Assembly (NCBI GenBank): GCA_027314515.1
Contig: DAHVAR010000122.1
Coordinates: 1 to 34,073 of the forward strand
Direction of reading: 5' to 3'
Length of the DNA: 34,073 nt
Source of the DNA: Actinomycetota bacterium
GTDB taxonomy: Bacteria; Actinomycetota; Actinomycetes; Streptosporangiales; Streptosporangiaceae
The position numbers and the translations under genes are program-made. Below the pieces are notes generated by a model that searched no databases, was not told the DNA's origin, and was given only the letters and a program-made list of their open reading frames with translations. Within the stretch, counting starts at the first letter, position 1. Each line of letters begins with the position of its first letter. Shown here one piece after another: positions 7,965-15,003 of this stretch.

Positions 7965-8319
7965 TGTGTCCGCCTCCAAGCTCCCCCGGATGCCGACGGG
8001 ATCAGGTAGAGGCCATCAGCGAGTCCGTTTTCGCGGTTATGGCGAGCCTCATCGCCATTGGCCATTCTCACGGCGCAGCCGCACGACGACAAGGGCTTGC
8101 CGGTCGTCCCTTGACCGGCGAGTGCGTCGTTGCCAGACTTGCTGCCGGCGAAGGGGCTCGCCTCCAAGATCGCGGCCGCTGCCGCTGACAGTCCCTGCTC
8201 CTGCAAGCAGGTGAGGACGGTTCATGGCCAGGGTGAGCGACGACGAGGTCCTGTTGCTGTGGCGCCCGCTGCGAGCGTTCAATTCCGGCCCGTGACCACG
8301 CGCAAGGCGGGCGGTTAGG
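7965..8319. other. Non-coding region between divergent genes
   Basis: About 355 bases between the Usp gene (minus) and the CxxC-module gene (plus). It holds the second copy of the shared two-block motif (8003-8053). I see no convincing gene: the short ORFs here lack ribosome sites and family features. No strong promoter could be picked for the plus-strand gene. Confidence 0.5.
8003..8053 (-). promoter_or_regulatory. Shared two-block upstream motif, copy 2 (usp operon)
   Basis: Minus strand: GATGAGGCTCGC (8053-8042), 21 bases, then GCTGATGGCCTCTACCTG (8020-8003). This is identical in both blocks to the copy upstream of the HyfC-like gene, while the spacer sequences differ. The block end lies about 40 bases before the preferred usp start. 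Conservation of the blocks but not the spacer argues for regulatory selection rather than recent duplication. Confidence 0.6.
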
Positions 8320-9555
8320 TTGCCCGCCGCGACGCCGCTGCCGCGGGGCCCGTCAGTGCTGACCCTGTACAGCGCAGCGGACCTGCTGACCGCGCCAGGC
8401 TGCCCGGTGTGCCGGTACGCCGCCGAGGCAAGCGACCGCTATCTTCACTGGTTCGCGCTGGAGGGGCACTCCCAGCCTGCCACAATCACGCGCCTGTGCG
8501 CGAGCCTCGGCATGTGCGCGGCGCACACTCGCCGGCTGATGAGCCAGCCCGGCGCGCCCGTCCGGCTGACCGCCGTCTACCGGTACGTTGTCACCGCCGC
8601 AGGAGACCAACTGGCCGGGCGGGACGCGCGGCAGGCAGCCTGCCCCGGATGCGAGCATGACGAGGCGGCGGCCGGGCGCGCACTGGACACGCTGACCGAA
8701 GACCTCTCCGATCCGCCGGTGCTGGACCGCCTGCGGGAGCTTGGCGGCCTGTGCCTGCCGCACCTGGCCGCGGCATCAGCGGCCGGGCGGCCGCGGCTGG
8801 TCGCCCCGCTGGTGCAGACCATGCAGGCCACGATCGCCGCCCGCGGCACGTGCCGTGACTGGCTGGCCGGAACCGACCCCGACGCCGGGAACCGGGCCGC
8901 GCTGCGCGCAGCCATCCCCCCTGGCCGGCCGCCGGGCCCCGTCGCCTGCTGGCCGTGCCTGACCGGAGCGCTAGCCGAGCGGGACGCCCTGGCACGGCTG
9001 CCCAGCCAGGCCGGCGGCGGCCCGGACCCGGCGCTGGCGCTGTGCCCCGGCCATCTCGCCGACGCTGCCGCGGCGGCCGGCGGCCGCGGAAGCCGGCCGC
9101 TGCTCGCCTGGCAGGCGCAGTGCATGACACTGCGGATGCACGCAGGATCGGCCCGCTGGATGCGGCTGCGCCGCCGCGGCGGCCTGCCCGGCGAGTGCGC
9201 CGTCTGCCATGCCAGCCAGACCGCCGCCCGCCGCGCCCTCACAGGGTCGTCCGGCGAGCCGCACGACCCTGCCGCCGCGGCCGCCCTGTGCGTCCGGCAC
9301 CACCTCGCGCTTCGCGCCGCGGACCCGCGCGGCGCCCGGCAGCTCGCTCGGCGCGCGATCGGGCAGGCGAACCAGCTCGCAGCCGAGCTCGCCGACGCGT
9401 TCGACCGCGCCGCACGAGCGCGCAGCCAGGGTGCGCCCGCGCCGGGCACCACAGCCTGGCAGCGCGCCGCGGCCTTCCTCGACGGCAGCGTATTCGGCGG
9501 CTGGTCACGGCCACTGCCGGCCGGCTCCGTGCGCGACTGGCCGGTCAGGCCATGA
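8320..9555 (+). CDS. Protein with four CxxC...CxxH modules (DUF6062-like?)
   Basis: Soluble protein of up to 411 residues with four repeated putative metal-binding units: Cys28/Cys31 with Cys66/His69, Cys108/Cys111 with Cys145/His148, Cys210/Cys213 with Cys242/His245, and Cys293/Cys296 with Cys324/His327. Each has CPxC- or CxxC-type first knuckles and CxxH second knuckles 31-38 residues later, which suggests zinc sites joined by helices. The same unit occurs twice at the C-terminus of the dynamin-like GTPase at 16722-19127. The frame opens after a stop at 8293; TTG 8320 is the first start, GTG 8356 is a good alternative. The resemblance to DUF6062 is from memory and function is unknown. Confidence 0.75.
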   Translation: MPAATPLPRGPSVLTLYSAADLLTAPGCPVCRYAAEASDRYLHWFALEGHSQPATITRLCASLGMCAAHTRRLMSQPGAPVRLTAVYRYVVTAAGDQLAGRDARQAACPGCEHDEAAAGRALDTLTEDLSDPPVLDRLRELGGLCLPHLAAASAAGRPRLVAPLVQTMQATIAARGTCRDWLAGTDPDAGNRAALRAAIPPGRPPGPVACWPCLTGALAERDALARLPSQAGGGPDPALALCPGHLADAAAAAGGRGSRPLLAWQAQCMTLRMHAGSARWMRLRRRGGLPGECAVCHASQTAARRALTGSSGEPHDPAAAAALCVRHHLALRAADPRGARQLARRAIGQANQLAAELADAFDRAARARSQGAPAPGTTAWQRAAAFLDGSVFGGWSRPLPAGSVRDWPVRP

Positions 9556-9578
9556 CAGCCCAGTGGCCGGTCAGCGAC

Positions 9579-10466
9579 CTAGTCCCCAGCTCGCCAGCGG
9601 CGCAGGAACGGCGCCCGCCCGCCGGCCGCCCTTCGGGCTATCCCGTGCGCTTTCATCAGTCTCAGCACTGTCTGTGCCGGCTGCCCGGTAAGAAGCTCGA
9701 TATGGCGCGCAGCGAGACCGCACTGCACGTACAGCTCCTCCGCAAGCTGCGGGCTGACCGGGAACGGGACCGGGAACCGCTGCCAGATTGGCCCGCCCGC
9801 CGGCTGGCCCGGAATGCCGTGGCGGGCGAGCGAATGCGCCACCATCGGATCCGCGTACAGCGCGTCGATCAGCTCGATCTCGGTAGGCCCGCGGCGAGGT
9901 TGCGGGCCGCCCATCCGTACCGGCAGGCCCGCGTCGTGCGCGGCGCGCAAGACGATCTGGCGGGACACGCCGAGCAGCCGGCCGGTATCTGCCGCGGATA
10001 GCCCGGCGGTCACATACCACTTGCGTAGCGGCTCTGCCGGCAGCTGCAGCCGGTCCTCCCGGTTCAGCCGGCCGCGCGTGCGCATGCGGACGCCGCGGGC
10101 CCGCAGCCGGTCGCGCACGCTGCGCTCCGATAGCCCGGCCAGTGCCGAGATCTGAACCGATGTCCAGCGCCACTCGACATACAAGCGGGCCATCAGATCA
10201 TCGAGCAGCGCCTGGCTGTCATCGCGATGCCGCGGCCGGCCCGCGCCGCGCGGCTTGACAGCCACTCCGGAACGAGCAAGCAGCCTCCGCACGCGCTGCC
10301 TGTCCGCGCCGATCAGATCGCCGATCCGGTAGGTGGACAGGCCCTGGCAGACATACAGGTGCGCCACCAGCCCGGCGCAATCATCAGCCTGCGCACCGGA
10401 GGCCTGCCGCACGGCGGCAGCCTCCCGCATCGCATGCGGGCAACACGCATCGCTCTCTGGCCGCAC
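9579..10466 (-). CDS. Multi-helix-turn-helix DNA-binding protein
   Basis: A 295-residue protein built from repeated helix-turn-helix units of the pattern LY..xGLS...I..L.G.....V...L...G...R. Clear units lie near residues 32-70, 88-128, 144-184 and 242-278, with a degenerate one around 197-219. The units resemble the DNA-binding domains of resolvases and transposases, but no catalytic domain is visible, so it is probably a regulator or DNA-organising protein. It starts with GTG at 10466. Its Shine-Dalgarno AGGAGG (10480-10475, minus) lies inside a 21-bp repeat equal to the tRNA-Pro anticodon region. It converges on the CxxC-module gene. Confidence 0.75.
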   Translation of the reverse strand: MRPESDACCPHAMREAAAVRQASGAQADDCAGLVAHLYVCQGLSTYRIGDLIGADRQRVRRLLARSGVAVKPRGAGRPRHRDDSQALLDDLMARLYVEWRWTSVQISALAGLSERSVRDRLRARGVRMRTRGRLNREDRLQLPAEPLRKWYVTAGLSAADTGRLLGVSRQIVLRAAHDAGLPVRMGGPQPRRGPTEIELIDALYADPMVAHSLARHGIPGQPAGGPIWQRFPVPFPVSPQLAEELYVQCGLAARHIELLTGQPAQTVLRLMKAHGIARRAAGGRAPFLRRWRAGD

Positions 10467-10473
10467 GACACCA

Positions 10474-10494
10474 GCCTCCTGCTCCCAAAACAGG
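10474..10494. repeat. 21-bp direct repeat, candidate attachment core (left copy)
   Basis: Twenty-one bases beginning GCCTCCTGCTCCC are identical to 14883-14903, in the same orientation. The right copy is the anticodon stem-loop of a tRNA-Pro(TGG) 3' fragment. The left copy continues into neither half of a tRNA; it overlaps the ribosome-binding site of the multi-HTH gene. The two copies bracket about 4.4 kb with two integrase genes, so a recombination core is the natural reading. Confidence 0.65.
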
Positions 10495-10595
10495 AAAATA
10501 CGGTCGGCTGGCAGCGGCGCGCGTTGCCTGACGTGGCGCCTACCTGCGACGATCCTCGCCCCATGTCGGCAGACGTCGCCCGGTGACTGTGGCTG

Positions 10596-10618
10596 TTGGC
10601 TCCCAACTTGGCTCCCAC
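10596..10618. repeat. Short direct repeat upstream of toxin-antitoxin pair
   Basis: TTGGCTCCCA occurs at 10596-10605 and again at 10609-10618, 13 bases apart. It lies about 80 bases upstream of the antitoxin start and could be part of a regulator site, but nothing else supports a function. Confidence 0.35.
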
Positions 10619-10670
10619 TCAGGACGGCCTCGCTCGGTCAATTGCATTGGCCGAGACCACAGATCGACAT

Positions 10671-10684
10671 CAGAACATGTTCTG
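10671..10684. promoter_or_regulatory. Palindromic operator candidate for the toxin-antitoxin operon
   Basis: CAGAACATGTTCTG is a perfect 14-base palindrome ending 14 bases before the antitoxin ATG at 10699. Antitoxins of the Phd/YefM type commonly autorepress through palindromes in this position. The sequence TAGACT right after it could be a -10 element. It is not a LexA box of the known type, since the half-sites are two bases closer than CGAAC-N4-GTTCG. Confidence 0.5.
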
Positions 10685-10698
10685 AATAGACTCTTGTC

Positions 10699-11169
10699 AT
10701 GAGCGCGCAGCCAGCCGACGCCGTGAGCTTCTCAGACCTGTCCCGCAACCCACGCGCCGTCGCCGAACGCACCCGGCGCCTGGGCAGGCTGCGGGTGACC
10801 CACCGCGACGGGCCCGACTTCTACCTGACAGCAGCCGAAGCCGAAGACGAGCGGGACGAGAACCTCCTGACCGCCTCCCGCATGTTCATCGCACTGTCCC
10901 GCAGCGACGCCGGAACACGCGCGGTCGAGCTCGCCGTCACAGATGTCTTCCCCTGGACCCGCCACCTGTCCGCCGGCGAACGGTCGGCCTTCGCCGCAGA
11001 ACTCATCGCCGCCTTGTCGGACGCGGCCGAACTCACCATCGACGGCAAAGCACGCGAAGTTATCGCCGGCTGGCGCGCCACCGCCCGCATCAAGGCAGAC
11101 ATCCGCCAGTACCAGCAGGCACTGACCGCCACCGACGGTGACTACGGACCCGCAGAGGCCCTCGGATGA
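10699..11169 (+). CDS. Phd/YefM-like antitoxin
   Basis: A 156-residue protein with an N-terminal Phd/YefM-like segment (VSFSDLSRNPRAVAERTRRLGRLRVTHRDG), which normally dimerises and binds operator DNA. A helical C-terminal half would wrap the toxin. It starts with ATG at 10699 behind a palindromic operator candidate. The stop overlaps the toxin start by ATGA, the usual arrangement of type II pairs. It is longer than typical YefM proteins (about 85 residues); the extra C-terminal part has no recognised fold. It lies inside the candidate mobile block, where it could stabilise the element. Confidence 0.72.
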   Translation: MSAQPADAVSFSDLSRNPRAVAERTRRLGRLRVTHRDGPDFYLTAAEAEDERDENLLTASRMFIALSRSDAGTRAVELAVTDVFPWTRHLSAGERSAFAAELIAALSDAAELTIDGKAREVIAGWRATARIKADIRQYQQALTATDGDYGPAEALG

Positions 11170-11522
11170 GCCCCAAATGCGGCGACCGGGTCACCGTTCC
11201 CCCGCCCGACAGCCAGTGGGACGTCAGGTTCGGCACCAGCGAAGCAGCCGCCGGCTGGGACGAACTATGCCGCCATGCATTAGCGAACACCCGGCGCTGC
11301 CTGGAGATCCTGCGCACCGATCCCAGAACCCGGACCGACCACGACCGACAGCACCGCCTCCGCGGAGACCTCGCCACCCACCGCCACAACGGCCGCGACC
11401 TCGAGCAATGGGAATACGAAGTCACCAGCGGCGGCCGCGTCCGCTACGCCATCGACGACCACGCCCGCACCGTCTGGCTGATCTACGCCTCACCCAGGCA
11501 CCCCAAAGACACCGACCGGTAA
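11166..11522 (+). CDS. RelE/ParE-like toxin
   Basis: A 118-residue protein, basic and of the size of RelE-superfamily toxins. The segment GWDELCRHALANTRRCLEILRTDPR is followed by HRLRGDLATHRHNGRDLEQWEYEVTSGGRVRYAIDD and a terminal strand TVWLIYASPRHPKDTD. The strand order and the final hydrophobic strand followed by a basic tail match RelE-type proteins, which cleave mRNA on the ribosome. The ATG at 11166 overlaps the antitoxin stop. Catalytic residues cannot be assigned with certainty; ParE-like gyrase inhibition is possible. Confidence 0.72.
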   Translation: MSPKCGDRVTVPPPDSQWDVRFGTSEAAAGWDELCRHALANTRRCLEILRTDPRTRTDHDRQHRLRGDLATHRHNGRDLEQWEYEVTSGGRVRYAIDDHARTVWLIYASPRHPKDTDR

Positions 11523-11709
11523 GCCTGCCCGGCCCGGCGCACAAGTAAGGCTCGTTAGGTACGCCCTTAGGTTGTGGGCTTCCCCTCGGTCGCGGCGTTC
11601 AGAATGGCCCGATCTGCACGCTGGGTGGGAGCGCGGCACTTGGCCGCGAGGACCGCTCATGCGGATGTGAGGGCCACTGGGCGGATCCGCCGGCCGCGCC
11701 GCTCCGGTC

Positions 11710-12111
11710 TCATCCGGCGTGCCTGGCGGCAGATCCGTTCTGGCCGGTTGGGTAGGCGGCGACAAACACAGTTGCCTCGCGGGCGTCACGCGGCCACCGG
11801 TAAGCACGGCACCGCACGCCGGCTGGCAATATTAAAGCTTCTCCCACACTCAGCACACGGTCGGGCTCGGTGGGTGATGCGAACTCGAATTTCAGTTGCC
11901 CCTGAATCACCAGGATCAGATCAACCTGATCAGAGGAAAACCAGTTCTCGTCAATAGGCTCGGCGAGCTTGCTCACCCAGACCATCTCGATGCCCTGCCC
12001 GGAGAACACGGTCCCGACATCCCCGAACGGCGTGGCGCGGATCTGACCAGCGTCCCTACCCAAGACGTTGAAGACCTGCGGGACGGCCCCACCAGAATCG
12101 CCAGGTGTCAC
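11710..12111 (-). CDS. Cupin-domain protein
   Basis: Small single-domain cupin of 133 residues. The core reads SSDQVDLILVIQGQLKFEF, then DRVLSVGEALILPAGVRCRAYRWP, the two cupin motifs forming a beta-barrel. The usual metal-binding histidines of motif 1 are absent (DLILVIQG), so metal binding is doubtful. I start it at GTG 12111, which overlaps the upstream stop by GTGA; the frame is open further upstream but that lies within the previous gene. It is the last of a chain of overlapping genes led by two integrases, so it belongs to the element. Possible ligand-binding role only. Confidence 0.75.
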   Translation of the reverse strand: MTPGDSGGAVPQVFNVLGRDAGQIRATPFGDVGTVFSGQGIEMVWVSKLAEPIDENWFSSDQVDLILVIQGQLKFEFASPTEPDRVLSVGEALILPAGVRCRAYRWPRDAREATVFVAAYPTGQNGSAARHAG

Positions 12112-12353
12112 GGGAACTGAGAATAATGGCTGCGCCCACCACCAGCCTGGAAAAGGCCCAGTTGTCGTTCGGCCCATCGCTGAAGGACGTCCGCTACTGC
12201 CGCGATGAGGTTCGCCACGTCGAGAGCATCACCCAGAACCGGTCGTTCTGCGTGCAAGGCACTGGTGCCTGCGGCCCGATCGCCTGCGCGCAGAGTCGGC
12301 GTTATACGGGTGATCCTGTCAAGCGGGCGCGCCGTGTCGCTGATGGTGGTCAT
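12108..12353 (-). CDS. Small element-associated protein, function unknown
   Basis: An 81-residue protein with a basic N-terminus and a predicted amphipathic helix (DALDVANLIAAVADVLQRWAERQLGLF). The ATG at 12353 overlaps the preceding stop by ATGA and its stop overlaps the cupin start by GTGA. That coupling on both sides is the main reason to call it real. I do not recognise a domain. Similar small ORFs trail actinobacterial integrase pairs as far as I recall, but this needs a database check. Confidence 0.6.
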   Translation of the reverse strand: MTTISDTARPLDRITRITPTLRAGDRAAGTSALHAERPVLGDALDVANLIAAVADVLQRWAERQLGLFQAGGGRSHYSQFP

Positions 12354-12580
12354 GGCGTCGGCTCGCCGAAGAGTTCTTCGCCGCCGCTGATGCCGAGGAG
12401 GAAGGCGAACCGGTGCAGGTCGGCGCGGAGGGTCTCGATGCCGTAGGCGGGGTGGCCGGCGAAGGCGGCCAGGCTTTCGGCAAGGATCTGTTCCTGGCTG
12501 CCGGATAGCCAGCTGCTGATGAAGGCGAGCGTTTCGGCGAGTTCTGTCGCGTCGCTCAGGTCGAGGGTGATCTGGGGCAT
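12350..12580 (-). CDS. Small acidic element-associated protein, function unknown
   Basis: A 76-residue acidic protein (MPQITLDLSDATELAETL at the start, DLHRFAFLLGISGGEELFG near the end). It starts with ATG at 12580, inside the last 25 bases of the second recombinase, and overlaps the next gene by ATGA. Because of a frameshifting deletion in that recombinase, this gene's frame is now continuous with the recombinase N-terminus and could be misread as its C-terminal end. No known domain is recognised. Confidence 0.6.
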   Translation of the reverse strand: MPQITLDLSDATELAETLAFISSWLSGSQEQILAESLAAFAGHPAYGIETLRADLHRFAFLLGISGGEELFGEPTP

Positions 12581-13549
12581 GCGGTTGCGTTCCGTTCGGC
12601 TGAGGCGCGCTGGATGAGCCCGTCGAAGAGGGCGGCGCGGTCGGGCTGGCCGTGGTCCTGGGCGTGGTCGCGCTGGCGGGTGAGGATGGGCAGGAACTGG
12701 GGGCCGGTGCGGAAGTAGGCGCAGGTCTCGCAGGCTGATTCCAGCCGGCAGTCCAGTTCTGGGGGGCGGGTGCACAGGCCGTTGCCGAGCATGCGGGCGT
12801 GGGCTTCGCGGCGGAGCCGGGCCATGCCGGCGCTCTCGTAGTCGGCGGGCAGCTCCGGGGGCTGGCAGCCCGGCGAGGTCGGGGTGCAGGGGCACGTACC
12901 GGTCGTTGCGGAGCTTGCCGAGCGGGATCCGCAGCCAGTGCCCGGCGCCGATCTGGACGACCGCGTCCGCGTCCAGGTCCGCGAGCTCCCCGGCCCGCAT
13001 GCCGGTGCGGGCCAGCAGCTCGACCACGAGCCGGTCCCGGGGGTCAGTGCTGGCCCGGGCGGCGGCCATCAGCCTGGCGGCGTCGCGGTCGTCGAGGAAC
13101 TTCGGCAGCGGCTCGGGCTTCTTGGGTATATCCCCGGCAATGACCGGGTTCCGCGGCGGCGCGTCGGGCCAGTCCCACTCGATGATCCGCTCGAAGAACT
13201 GGCGGACCGTGCGCATCCGCTGCCGGTGCGTCTCCCGGCTGATCAGCTGGCCTGCCGACCGGTGCTTGCCGGCTAGCCACACCTTGTAGTCCTCGATGTC
13301 ATCACGGCCGACATCGGAGATCGCGGTGATCTGAGCCTCGGTGACCATCCAGCGGGCGAACTGCCGCAGCGCGTTCTCGGCAGCGGAGACGCTTCCGGGT
13401 GCCAGGAACGTGCCGAGCTGCCGCAGATACCGGTGGATCGTCGCGGCCGCCCGGGGTGCTGCGGCCTGCAGGCGCGCCCACTCTGCGGCGGCGAGGCTGC
13501 CCGCCCGCTGGCCATCGTCCTGAGGAGCCCTGGCGGGCAGGGCACTCAT
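12556..13549 (-). pseudogene. Tyrosine recombinase with catalytic core deleted and frameshifted
   Basis: The N-terminal half (from ATG 13549, overlapping the first integrase by ATGA) is a clear phage-type tyrosine recombinase. It has a SAM-like core-binding domain, then LLARTGMRAGELADLDADAV with the first catalytic Arg and LGKLRNDRYVPLHPDL. At about 12860-12885 it jumps in another frame to PELPADYESAGMARLRREAH and the usual C-terminal tail GLCTRPPELDC...CETCAYF, ending at 12556. The roughly 100-130 residues that should lie between, holding HxxR, the second His and the nucleophilic Tyr, are absent. It cannot catalyse recombination. The continuous open frame 13549-12350 is an artefact of the deletion joined to the 76-residue gene. 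Confidence 0.82.
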
Positions 13550-14511
13550 GAGACAGCCGTTTCCTGGATCGCCAGCATCTGGCCGACCGCCGCCGTATCG
13601 GCGTCGATCAGCGCACAGGCCCGCAGGTACTGATCGGCCAGCCAGTCGTTGGCCAGGTGCAGGTAGACGCGGGTGGACTCGATCGACCGGTGCCCGGCCT
13701 GGGCCTGCACCGCCTCCAGCGCCATCCCGGCTTCCCGCAGCCGGGTCAGGCAGGTGTGCCGCAGTTCATGACAGGTCGCGTGCTCCAGCCCGGCCCGCTG
13801 GCGGGCGCCGGCCAGGATCTCATCCAGCCCCCCTGCCGACAGCGGCAGGCCCCGCCGCGGACCTTTCAGTACCACGAACAGCCGGTCTGTATCCGCCGCG
13901 GCGGGCCGCTCCTCGTGCAGGTAGTCACCGAGCGCGCCGAAGAACCGGTTCGCGGCCGGGACCACCCGGTGATGGCCGCCCTTGCCCTCGGTGATGACCA
14001 GCCGCCGGTCCGCGACCTGCACGTCGGCGAACCGCAGGCCCAGCACCTCGCACCGGCGCAGCCCGGCCAGCAGCATCGCCAGCACCATCGCCCGGTCCCG
14101 GTCCGTGCGCAACGCGGCGAGCAGCTGGTCCGCCTCGGCTGGCGACAAGATCCTCGGCAGCGTGCGCGGCACCCGCACCAGCGGCGCCGTCCGTGACCGC
14201 ACTGACCCGCCCTGCCGCCGCGTCATCAGGCCGCGCGGCACCGGGTTCGCCTGAACAGGCGTATCCCCCCGGGCGACCAGGTACGCATACAGGCCCGACA
14301 CCGACGACAGGCGGCGTGCGATCGTCCGAGCTGACAGCCCGGACTCCCGGTCCGCCAGCCGGATCACCGTCCGGTCGCCACGCTGGTCGGCCAGGAAGTC
14401 GAACACGTCCGCCGCGGTGACCTCGACCGGGTCCTTGCCGACGACCGTGAAGAACGTCTTCAGGTCAAACGCGACCGCCCGCAGCGTGTTCGGCCGGCAC
14501 CGGCCCGCCAC
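13546..14511 (-). CDS. Tyrosine site-specific recombinase (integrase), intact
   Basis: Phage integrase/XerD-like enzyme with all catalytic residues visible: Arg152 (AGLRRCEVLGL), Lys177 (TEGKGGHHR), His248 and Arg251 (CHELRHTCL), His274 (AGHRS) and Tyr283 (TRVYLHLAN). The core-binding domain occupies about residues 1-95. The GTG at 14511 gives 321 residues, but the frame stays open to a stop at 14610 and family-like sequence (GDRLTDRYLEF) precedes the GTG. The true N-terminus is probably upstream, at a non-ATG codon, or has been damaged. It lies about 350 bases from a tRNA-Pro 3' fragment, its likely attachment site, and is followed by the broken recombinase. Confidence 0.9.
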   Translation of the reverse strand: MAGRCRPNTLRAVAFDLKTFFTVVGKDPVEVTAADVFDFLADQRGDRTVIRLADRESGLSARTIARRLSSVSGLYAYLVARGDTPVQANPVPRGLMTRRQGGSVRSRTAPLVRVPRTLPRILSPAEADQLLAALRTDRDRAMVLAMLLAGLRRCEVLGLRFADVQVADRRLVITEGKGGHHRVVPAANRFFGALGDYLHEERPAAADTDRLFVVLKGPRRGLPLSAGGLDEILAGARQRAGLEHATCHELRHTCLTRLREAGMALEAVQAQAGHRSIESTRVYLHLANDWLADQYLRACALIDADTAAVGQMLAIQETAVS

Positions 14512-14674
14512 GAACTCCAGATACCGGTCCGTCAGCCGATCACCCAGCGTGAAACGGACCTGGCCAGACCCCGAAAAGGTGCGCTCAAGACATGGAAGCT
14601 GCTCATCTCAGCACCATCCCAGCCCGGCCCGAAACAGCCCGGCAACGACACGGATCACCCGTGTATTAAGCGAT

Positions 14675-14711
14675 CTGAGTGAGCCGACCGTACATGCAGT
14701 TCCTCACTCAG
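14675..14711. repeat. Perfect 9-bp inverted repeat upstream of integrase
   Basis: CTGAGTGAG (14675-14683) and CTCACTCAG (14703-14711) flank a 19-base loop, in the 345-base gap between the integrase start and the tRNA fragment. Further ACTCA words occur at 14733 and 14754. It could be a regulator site, an integrase arm site or a hairpin. I see no gene in this gap. Confidence 0.5.
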
Positions 14712-14856
14712 CATGATGCCGGTCCCAATTGCACTCACGTGCCCGTCGTCAGGACTCAGGCAAGAGATACGAAACACCCACAGACCTTCGAAGTGGCCAC
14801 CTGCTTCCAGGAGACCTCCCACGGAAACCCAACTTCTCCTGACCTGCACGAACTTG

Positions 14857-14903
14857 TCGGGATGGCGGGATTCGAACCCGCGGCCTCCTGCTCCCAAAAC
14901 AGG
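14857..14903 (-). tRNA. 3' fragment of tRNA-Pro(TGG), candidate att site
   Basis: On the minus strand this reads as the 3' part of a tRNA. An anticodon arm CCTGT-TTTGGGA-GCAGG (anticodon TGG) is followed by a T-arm with GGTTCGAATC flanked by GCG/CGC, an acceptor 3' strand CATCCCG and the discriminator A at 14857. No D-arm or 5' acceptor strand precedes it, so it is not a functional tRNA. Such 3' fragments are left by integrases that recombine in tRNA genes. Bases 14883-14903 are repeated at 10474-10494. Confidence 0.8.
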
Positions 14904-15003
14904 GACCGTTGGCGGCGCATCCGCGATCTACGGCGAGCCCCTCCGCCGATAGCGCAAGCGTAACTGCCAGCGGCGAGCAGCCGGCATCCGCACCTCGCGG
15001 CCG

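Noticed and set aside
9230-9700. Plus-strand ORFs overlapping the end of the CxxC-module gene and the HTH gene
   Set aside because: They read across two convergent genes in shadow frames and show no protein-like pattern.
10671-10684. LexA/SOS box
   Set aside because: GAAC and GTTC half-sites are two bases apart, while known Gram-positive boxes have four; more likely a local operator.
12350-13549. Single 399-residue recombinase
   Set aside because: The middle is out-of-frame Pro/Arg-rich sequence and the end belongs to a separate 76-residue gene; true C-terminal recombinase sequence is in another frame.
14857-14903. Functional tRNA-Pro
   Set aside because: No D-arm or 5' acceptor strand is present upstream; only the 3' part from the anticodon arm remains.
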